A stretch of 64,000 nt of DNA, taken from contig NZ_FOUB01000007.1 in the NCBI RefSeq assembly GCF_900114745.1, positions 1-64,000 on the forward strand, written 5' to 3'. The notes below the pieces were generated by a model. The model searched no databases and had not been told where the DNA came from. It was given only the letters and a program-made list of their open reading frames with translations. Made by a program: the position numbers and the translations under genes. Shown here one piece after another: positions 57,663 through 64,000 of the stretch (positions are counted from its first letter, which is position 1; every line of letters starts with the position of its first letter). The stretch is from Nitrosomonas communis. GTDB taxonomy: Bacteria > Pseudomonadota > Gammaproteobacteria > Burkholderiales > Nitrosomonadaceae.

Positions 57663-59340
57663 CAAAGCGCCCCCAAACTCGCAGCACCTCGGGCGATTCA
57701 CCACCGTGTATCAGTGCCTTGTCACCAACTTTAACCAGGAGTGGAGCAGGAATAGATCGCCCACATACCAAAGCCTCACCCGTTGACAGATTAGGTAACT
57801 CGTCCAAGTCAGCCTTGCTTACCATGTCAGACGCTTTTGCGATAAAGCGCTGGTCGTCCGGGTTCTTCAGTCGCATGGTGATCAGAGTGTTGCACTGTGA
57901 TGTCACGTCCGCGTCCAGCTTTGATGGACGCTGGCTAACAATAGCAAAGCCCACTCCGAATTTCCGACCTTCGCCAGCAATTTTCTTGATGATCCGGTGG
58001 CTGACCGCATTTCCACCGGCAGGAGCAAAATTATGTCCTTCCTCATAAACCAGGAAACAAGGCCGCAATGGATCTGTCTTGCTGGATGCTGCGCGCAAAA
58101 TCTCACTGGAAAGTAGCGCGCAGATCACCTGTTTGGCCGTATCGCTCAGCCCTTGCAGATCGATCACAACGAGACGCCCCTGTTTATTCGAAGGGCGTCC
58201 GACCATTTTGTAAATATCGGTCGGGGCTGACATAGCCGCAGAGTAGAAGCTTTGCGCCTCGTTGAGCACTCGCGACAACTTCATCGAAATCACCGCAGCA
58301 CTGCGGCCATTCAATGCTTTGCCTTCTGCTTCAGAAAGATCATCCCATTCGCGCAACTCTTCGATGCCATCTCCGAGAAAATGTCGAAGGCGATTGATAT
58401 CTCGTGGCTCGGTCTTGTCTGCTGTCCGCCAGTATCGCAACGCAACATCAACCACACGCTGCTGTGGCTCGGTCAGCCCGGGGAGAATCTCTGCCACATC
58501 ATCCATTTCAAAGTGATCGAACTGCAGCGCAAGCTGGGCGTTCTTGCCAGCGTACTTGTGCTTGAACGATTCATTTTGTGGTGTGTAAACATGGATACCA
58601 GCCCCGGCTTGCTGCAATCGTTCCAAGGTATCGCGGATTTTTGGAAGCGCAGTACGATCGCGTCCGTCTTCACTTTCTGACAGACCTCCCGAGAAATTCA
58701 ATTGCCCCTTCTCCAGGGCTCTTCCATACTCACCATGCGGATCGAATACAATAACGGTTCCATTGTTCAGTGCCACTAAGCGTTCAATGATGCGGCCGAC
58801 GGTGTAGGACTTACCCGATCCCGTCATCGCTAGAACTGCCATATGCTCAGTGACCAGTTTGTTTACTTCTAAAAAGACCGGCACCGTATTATCGCCACGC
58901 TCATACCCAACGAGATTCCCTAGATGCAAACTGGTGTGTTCGTTGAATTCGTAGAAATCGCTTAAAAATTGAAAGTCCACTGTTTCAACGGCGGCGCCGG
59001 GATCGAGCGGGCGGCGTGGAATTTTTATCTGACGAGACACTGGATCGCGGTAACCGACCAGTTCGACATTTGCATAGAGATTCTCGCCGGTAACACTGGC
59101 GCCCGGGAGTAGCTCGAGTTCAGTCACGCCACCACCGAATCCAGCGTTGAACAGCATGTTGGTTCGAGTAATCCTAGTGACTCGCCCAAGCACAGGCACC
59201 ACGCTTTCATCCGCGCGCTCCTGGTGCATGATGCGGACAAACTCTCCTCGACGTACGGAAAAGGAATCCTGAACCACCATCGTCAGCTGTGCTGCGTCAC
59301 CGGTGTTGCCAACCAGCTTTCCAAGTACCTTGTGTTTCAT
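57655..59340 (-). CDS. HerA-type hexameric DNA translocase ATPase
   Basis: A 561-residue HerA/FtsK-family ATPase. An N-terminal beta-barrel (HAS-like, KVLGKLVGNTGDAAQLTMVV, about 1-100) leads into the ATPase: Walker A MTGSGKSYTVGR (172-183), FDPHGEYGRAL, Walker B CFLVYEEGHNF near 432-442, FAIVSQRPSKL and the arginine finger region TMRLKNPDDQRF. HerA works with a nuclease partner (NurA in archaea; Sir2, DUF4297 and others in bacterial defence). Here the gene upstream is in the right place for a NurA-type partner, and the two overlap by four bases. Confidence 0.92.
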   Translation of the reverse strand: MKHKVLGKLVGNTGDAAQLTMVVQDSFSVRRGEFVRIMHQERADESVVPVLGRVTRITRTNMLFNAGFGGGVTELELLPGASVTGENLYANVELVGYRDPVSRQIKIPRRPLDPGAAVETVDFQFLSDFYEFNEHTSLHLGNLVGYERGDNTVPVFLEVNKLVTEHMAVLAMTGSGKSYTVGRIIERLVALNNGTVIVFDPHGEYGRALEKGQLNFSGGLSESEDGRDRTALPKIRDTLERLQQAGAGIHVYTPQNESFKHKYAGKNAQLALQFDHFEMDDVAEILPGLTEPQQRVVDVALRYWRTADKTEPRDINRLRHFLGDGIEELREWDDLSEAEGKALNGRSAAVISMKLSRVLNEAQSFYSAAMSAPTDIYKMVGRPSNKQGRLVVIDLQGLSDTAKQVICALLSSEILRAASSKTDPLRPCFLVYEEGHNFAPAGGNAVSHRIIKKIAGEGRKFGVGFAIVSQRPSKLDADVTSQCNTLITMRLKNPDDQRFIAKASDMVSKADLDELPNLSTGEALVCGRSIPAPLLVKVGDKALIHGGESPEVLRVWGRFGD

Positions 59341-60479
59341 GATTCAAACCCTTCATCGAGACCGGACAACCACGTGCTTTCTATGTCGTTACTCCGCAGT
59401 GCTTCATTTAGCCCCTGCTGATAGTAGGCAGAGAACTTTTCGAGAATATTGAGTTGCTGCCGACTTAGCAGCTGTGGCAGTGGCATTGCTTTCTTCTGGC
59501 TTTGCATATCCAGAATCATCAGTCGGGATGCCACGGTATCCAGCAAGGCAGAGTTCCAATCGGACTCTTCGCCAGCCAACTGAGCCATTTTTATTTGACT
59601 TGCGCGCGCGCTGCGGAAGTGAAAACCGATAACACCTTGGCTTACTTCGCTGGCGGGTTCCATTCGGGAGCGATTCTCGGTCATCCGAAAAGCGATAGTT
59701 CGAGTGAAGTTACCCAATATGCCATTGATAAAACGAGTATCGCCAATTCCGCTCAGCCGCTCTTCCAGTCCTTCGAGCATGGCTGCCGAGTCCGGTGCAA
59801 AACCATCGTTAGCCAAAATATGCTTGCGACCTCCTTCAGTGCGCAAATCTTGTCGAGCGATGCTGACAATGGCAGAGAATCGCTCAGCCAGAATGCTGAC
59901 TAACACAGGACCTTCCGAATTCCATGGAAACAAGGCTTTCCGGTTATTCTGCCAAAACTGTTCGATAATGTCCCTGGTCTTTTCAAACTCAGCCCAGTGC
60001 CGCATATTCCGCTTTAATGGCACCATTTCCCGATCGATGAATAGCGGGGTATCGATAAGAATTAGGTTGGCAAAACCATTCTGTTGCAGCAGTCGCTCTA
60101 CCAGGGCATAACAGTGCCGCATCTCCACTAAGTCCAGACGTTTTCTCTGCGCTTCGAAATCGATGTCGTCCAGCTCGGATACTGAATCAGACCCAGCAGT
60201 ACTGATCTTATTGTCCTGAATCGTTAGATCTGTCCGTACAGCTGCAGATGCGTAGATAAAGCCACCCAAAGCACGGTGAATACATGAGTAACTCGCAATA
60301 CCGGAGACCGCGAGATTGACGACGGATGGTCGCTTGATGGCCTTAATTAAACCGGCATCCCGAAACAAGGGTGCCACTTGCTCAATATCCCGAATCTGTT
60401 TGAGTAAGCGACCAGCACTGCCAGGCAATCTTAACTGACTATCGATAGCCAATGCTTGCGCAAGATTAGTTGTTTTCAT
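59337..60479 (-). CDS. Possible NurA-like nuclease partner of HerA
   Basis: A 380-residue protein immediately upstream of, and overlapping with, the HerA gene. Segments SVVNLAVSGIASYSCIHRAL (about 52-71) and NLILIDTPLFIDREMVPLKR (about 137-156) could be the two acidic strand ends of a NurA/RNase-H-like fold; a late GVIGFHFRSARASQIKMAQL resembles the last core strand. Length is within the NurA range. The similarity is weak by eye, so the call rests on order and size. Confidence 0.45.
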   Translation of the reverse strand: MKTTNLAQALAIDSQLRLPGSAGRLLKQIRDIEQVAPLFRDAGLIKAIKRPSVVNLAVSGIASYSCIHRALGGFIYASAAVRTDLTIQDNKISTAGSDSVSELDDIDFEAQRKRLDLVEMRHCYALVERLLQQNGFANLILIDTPLFIDREMVPLKRNMRHWAEFEKTRDIIEQFWQNNRKALFPWNSEGPVLVSILAERFSAIVSIARQDLRTEGGRKHILANDGFAPDSAAMLEGLEERLSGIGDTRFINGILGNFTRTIAFRMTENRSRMEPASEVSQGVIGFHFRSARASQIKMAQLAGEESDWNSALLDTVASRLMILDMQSQKKAMPLPQLLSRQQLNILEKFSAYYQQGLNEALRSNDIESTWLSGLDEGFES

Positions 60480-60482
60480 TGG

Positions 60483-61307
60483 CTAGGCCTCATTCCTCAA
60501 ATTTTCGGCAAATGCCCAGTATTTACACCCCATCAAGTGGGCCAACCCCTGTTCGGTCAATCCATTGTCATTTATCAACCCAGCATTTCTTAGGCGAACC
60601 ATGCTTTCCGGCAGATCGAAGTTGGCCAAATTCAATAGTGGAACGGCATATGTCTTCAACCTGCTCAGCAAGCCCTCAGCTGTCGCGACATTGAATCCGT
60701 AGCTGCACACCAACACGGTGACATCCTCTGGGCGTATCGCGTCTTCTTGGGGCTTTGTTTCTTCAGTAGTAACAGATGGCAGGCCACAATGTCGCTCAAT
60801 CTTGGCCAGGAAGTCATGCACCAGCGCCGCCTGATCTAACAAACTAATGGACCAAAGCGGTAGTGTCGTGGCAGCGATCAGGCCGCTATTGGAATGTCCC
60901 TTCCAGTATCGTGTATGGCAAGTCGGCTCCCCCAGCGGCATATCCTCTGTGCAAGCACCGTTTACCCCGCGCAGGCGGTACGTCAGTTCGCCCTCCAGCA
61001 TGCTCATAAGCAGTGCTCGTTTGACGGCTACCGCAATTGACGGTGCCAACTCAACCACCCAGTCCAGAAAATGAAAAATGCTCCCTTCCTGGTATGGGGG
61101 GAGTAGCAGTAATGAACAACCGGGTTGGCGTACCCACGCCGCACACTCCTCCTGAGATTCTCTCGATGCTTGCAACTGCTCGCCGGTCATCAAAACAAAG
61201 CCGGTCTGCGGTAAGCCATGCTCGGGCGACTGGGAGATCCCCAGCAAGCTGGCCAGGAAACGCCCTCTACGGTGCGCCTGCAATTCCGGAGTGAGATAGA
61301 GCTTCAC
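60483..61307 (-). CDS. Orphan protein in HerA operon
   Basis: A 274-residue protein starting MKLYLTPELQAHRRGRFLAS. It contains a hydrophobic helix (SIAVAVKRALLMSMLEGELT), LLLLPPYQEGSIFHFLDW near 70 and a C-terminal helix-turn-helix-like part (EGLLSRLKTYAVPLLNLANF, LRNAGLINDNGLTEQGLAHL). No known family. It overlaps the large gene upstream by four bases and is three bases from the next, so it is coupled to both. Confidence 0.55.
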   Translation of the reverse strand: MKLYLTPELQAHRRGRFLASLLGISQSPEHGLPQTGFVLMTGEQLQASRESQEECAAWVRQPGCSLLLLPPYQEGSIFHFLDWVVELAPSIAVAVKRALLMSMLEGELTYRLRGVNGACTEDMPLGEPTCHTRYWKGHSNSGLIAATTLPLWSISLLDQAALVHDFLAKIERHCGLPSVTTEETKPQEDAIRPEDVTVLVCSYGFNVATAEGLLSRLKTYAVPLLNLANFDLPESMVRLRNAGLINDNGLTEQGLAHLMGCKYWAFAENLRNEA

Positions 61308-64000
61308 GCATTGCCCCCGAAATAGAGCTTCATTCTCAGGATGCCCTTGGCAACCAAGGCCTCTTGAGCGGGCGGGGACAGTGCTGGGTTCTTGCCCTCG
61401 GCGATGGCCGTGGCCAAATCTTGCCAGCTCGCGAAATCAAGGCCAGTCCCACTTAACAACTGGTTTGCCTTGTTTTCCCATTGTGATTGCTGCATATCAA
61501 TCGTAATTTGCAAATCATGCAAGCTCAGGGCAGATACGCTAGCCAGGTTGATTGCCGCTGGCACGGTTTCGTTGCAAGCACCGAACAGAGGCGTCAGTAC
61601 TGGAAGGTAGCGCTCATTGGTCTGACTGACCAAGGTCTCGCGATGCGATAGAATCGTGTTTTCAACTTTACTGATGGCACCGCCAACACTATGCAACTGA
61701 GAGTGAATGGGGTTGAGCAAACGATCAGGGATGCCGCGGATGGCGCTGAACTGCCCCTTGCGTGCTTGCTCACGAAATTTCTCACGCTCACTCTTGGCCA
61801 AGTCAGCCAAGTCCTCAAACGCGTCGCCAATCAACACTAGTTTTTGAGCGAGCGCTGCAAGCTCTTGGGTGTGTTCTGGTGTCGTGTAACCCGCAGGCAT
61901 GGGCTCCAAAACGCGCGCAGCCTCTGCGCATCGAGCCTTCAACTCAGCGAGGTAGCCGGTAATCTCGACAAATTTTTTCTTGCCCACACGATAGCTACTT
62001 GCAATGTGGCCAAGGTTCTCAGTAAGACCCAAAGCCGTTCCATTGTCGATATTGACACCGGCTTCTTCGGCGAGCAGGCGCAAGCGATCCGCCGCCTTGT
62101 CCAGTTGAAGTGAGCGCAAGTAATGCAGCAAGGTATCCGAGCTCGCGGTACCCTCTGCCGTTGCGGTATCACTCTCATTGCGCTGCTGCAGGGCGCCATC
62201 AAGAATATTGTTCACCGTCTGTAGCGACAGGGTGAATAAGCTGCGCGGGAACATGTCCAGATTCTGCGCATCAGCCTCAATGTCAGTGATCAGATGATTG
62301 ATGCCTTGTTTGATTTGGGATGCGGCTTTCTCCACGTAATCCGCAAACAGCCGGGCCTGTTCGATACGCTGATAGAGCGATAGGCTCTTGTCGTCGAGGC
62401 GTAGGGTATTGATGTTGCCCAAGGTGATCTCAGGTACTTGTTCCGGCTTGACCCCCGCGACCCGCTGCAGCACCTCAAAGCGTCCGGCAAGCAGAGCAGG
62501 CATCTTGTCAGTAATGGCAGCCAAGGCATCAGCCCCCTGCAGAGCGAGCGCTTCTTCGTTGACCTTCAGCGCGTCAAACGCTGAGCGGGCTGCTTTGATT
62601 AGCTCGTGCGCTTCCACCGTTTCAGTGCCGGTGGGTGATTTGCCTAAGGGTGCAAAGAGTCCCGGAATGCGGTCATAGCCAAAAACACGCTCCAACTTGG
62701 CAACCACAGCCTTATAGCCGTCAGCACTGTTGCCGTTAAACCAGTTCTGCGCCTCGTTGATGGCGTTATCCAGTTTGGCCCGTGGCAGGCTTTGCCATTT
62801 CGCTGTTGTTGCAGTGGCATCTTGTAGCTGCAACAGATGCAACTCACCACACCACCACATCCAATCATCGAACACGTTCTTGGCTGTCACGCTGGCATGT
62901 TGCAAGTAGCCCCAGTACCAACCTCGCTTGGCCTTCTCCAGCGTCCATTCCTGTGTGCTGACCGGGTTCGCTATACGTGCCAAGAAGTAGGGGAATTTTG
63001 CTTGCGCCTGCTGCGGGTTGGCCAAGTCAGCAAACAAGCCCGCGTGCTCTTCCTTCGCAAAACCAAGGCTGAGCAGCTTGCTCGGCAAGGCCAGGCGTTG
63101 CATCAGCGATGCAATTTCTTCGGCATCAATACCGTGCCTGGTTTCCAGATCATTCAAGCCGGAAAGGGTAGGCTTCTTGAACACAAACAAGGTCCAGGCC
63201 TGCAGCAGCAGATCGCGATCCTGCGTGTTGATCTTGCCGGTTGGTCTCAGCGGCCAGGCAATCAAGCCCCGCTCATTCAAGCGGGCGCGCCATTGGTGGA
63301 TCGCTTGATAGGCAAAGTCTCGCAAAGCATTGAGCTTGTTCTTGAATTTGCTCGTCAGTCGCGCCTCATCAAGCGAAAAACCCTTGCACTGTTCGGGCGT
63401 GAGGCCGATGCGTTCCAGCTGATCGACTTCGCTGGGGTTCAGGTAGTAGAGCAGCAGGTCGTCTTTGAGCTTTTCACTCACGTCGCCCCGGTTGTACTGC
63501 TCCATCAAGTGGGTAGATGCCGTGAATGCCATCACCGGGAAGCGCCCTTCATTGGTGTGGCGCGTTGCAGCCAGTTGATGCAGTCGATCCAGCTCATCAC
63601 GGTTGTTCACCCAGGCAAACCATGCCAGATTGTCCGGGTGCAGCTTCAACCCCTCGCAATACAGCAAGCCACCACGCTGACCAGTCCCTTGCCCACGCGA
63701 GCTGGCTTGAATGCACAGATTCTCTTTATTGGAGAGACTGGGCTGTGCGTATTGCCAGTTCTTGTCCAACAAGCGCATCAAGCCCATCAGACGCGCCGTC
63801 CAGCGCAGGCACGGGTTGTGGCTGCTGGCTTGCAAGAAGGTCTTCATCGCCGCTTCGTGCACATCCGCATCGGCCGGGTCGCGGAAGATCATCGAGTTGT
63901 GCTGCTGATTGCGGTAGCGCAGATCCAGTCGCAGCAACATCGCCACGCTGGGGCCAATATGCGTAGCCTCTTCATCCGGCACAAATTGGTCGCTGCCGAT
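61304..64000 (-). CDS. Large orphan protein of HerA operon, 5' end outside window
   Basis: At least 898 residues; the frame is open through the right edge, so the true start and an unknown N-terminal part are missing. The visible part begins near DQFVPDEEATHIGPSVAMLL and is helical and charged throughout, with long coiled-coil-like stretches (about 480-880: LYQRIEQARLFADYVEKAAS, SEREKFREQARKGQFSAIRG). Two Trp-rich patches (GWYWGYLQ, FDDWMWWCGEL) lie near 375-395. No nuclease or ATPase motif is visible in this portion. It overlaps the next gene by four bases. Large first-position proteins are common in multi-gene defence operons such as BREX, but I cannot assign a family. Confidence 0.6.
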   Translation of the reverse strand: MGSDQFVPDEEATHIGPSVAMLLRLDLRYRNQQHNSMIFRDPADADVHEAAMKTFLQASSHNPCLRWTARLMGLMRLLDKNWQYAQPSLSNKENLCIQASSRGQGTGQRGGLLYCEGLKLHPDNLAWFAWVNNRDELDRLHQLAATRHTNEGRFPVMAFTASTHLMEQYNRGDVSEKLKDDLLLYYLNPSEVDQLERIGLTPEQCKGFSLDEARLTSKFKNKLNALRDFAYQAIHQWRARLNERGLIAWPLRPTGKINTQDRDLLLQAWTLFVFKKPTLSGLNDLETRHGIDAEEIASLMQRLALPSKLLSLGFAKEEHAGLFADLANPQQAQAKFPYFLARIANPVSTQEWTLEKAKRGWYWGYLQHASVTAKNVFDDWMWWCGELHLLQLQDATATTAKWQSLPRAKLDNAINEAQNWFNGNSADGYKAVVAKLERVFGYDRIPGLFAPLGKSPTGTETVEAHELIKAARSAFDALKVNEEALALQGADALAAITDKMPALLAGRFEVLQRVAGVKPEQVPEITLGNINTLRLDDKSLSLYQRIEQARLFADYVEKAASQIKQGINHLITDIEADAQNLDMFPRSLFTLSLQTVNNILDGALQQRNESDTATAEGTASSDTLLHYLRSLQLDKAADRLRLLAEEAGVNIDNGTALGLTENLGHIASSYRVGKKKFVEITGYLAELKARCAEAARVLEPMPAGYTTPEHTQELAALAQKLVLIGDAFEDLADLAKSEREKFREQARKGQFSAIRGIPDRLLNPIHSQLHSVGGAISKVENTILSHRETLVSQTNERYLPVLTPLFGACNETVPAAINLASVSALSLHDLQITIDMQQSQWENKANQLLSGTGLDFASWQDLATAIAEGKNPALSPPAQEALVAKGILRMKLYFGGNA

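Overview
The window is a mosaic of mobile DNA in a Gram-negative bacterium, most likely a betaproteobacterium. A Nitrosomonas-like host is my guess from the gene families and overall style; no host housekeeping gene is present to prove it. Three blocks can be told apart. Positions 1-11150 are a decayed, mostly AT-rich accessory region. Positions about 11160-54050 are a nearly complete tailed-phage genome (prophage). Positions 54322-64000 carry a minus-strand operon that looks like a defence locus and runs off the right edge.

Block 1 opens with the end of an IS630-type element that appears to cut short a metal-binding protein gene. A plasmid/ICE-type set follows on the minus strand: YqaJ recombinase, DUF932 protein, and a zinc-ribbon/glycine-zipper protein. 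The leader of the last gene is duplicated, and the second copy heads a dead gene fragment. Next come a YfjJ/inovirus-Gp2-like HUH protein, a tRNA/tmRNA-like 3' end with a terminator (candidate attachment site), two 167-168 bp MITEs flanking an apparently truncated AEP primase gene, a UlaG-like metallo-hydrolase and a secreted protein.

Block 2 starts with a minus-strand serine recombinase operon. Divergent from it is an XRE-ImmA fusion gene, followed by a PIN nuclease gene and a 759-residue orphan. A long plus-strand phage programme follows. The early genes encode an excisionase-like HTH protein, a Bro antirepressor, a Sak4-like ATPase with a probable ssDNA-binding protein, a Cas4-like nuclease split by an in-frame amber codon, a P4-type primase-helicase, a RuvC-like resolvase, an AntA antirepressor and a ParB-methyltransferase. 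A lambda-type head module comes next (small and large terminase, gpW, portal, S49 protease with nested scaffold, decoration protein, capsid), with a group II intron sitting between portal and protease. The siphovirus tail module includes a tail chaperone with a T7 slippery frameshift site, a tape measure, a baseplate hub and several adhesin-like tail proteins. Lysis genes end the prophage.

Block 3 is a tightly overlapping minus-strand operon. It encodes a very large protein (partial), an orphan, a possible NurA-like protein, a HerA-type ATPase, another orphan and a Ser/Thr kinase with TPR-like repeats, followed by a COG2958/HrgA-like protein. This operon and the XRE-ImmA/PIN/759-residue trio are the best candidates here for undescribed biological systems. 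No CRISPR array, rRNA gene or complete tRNA gene was seen.
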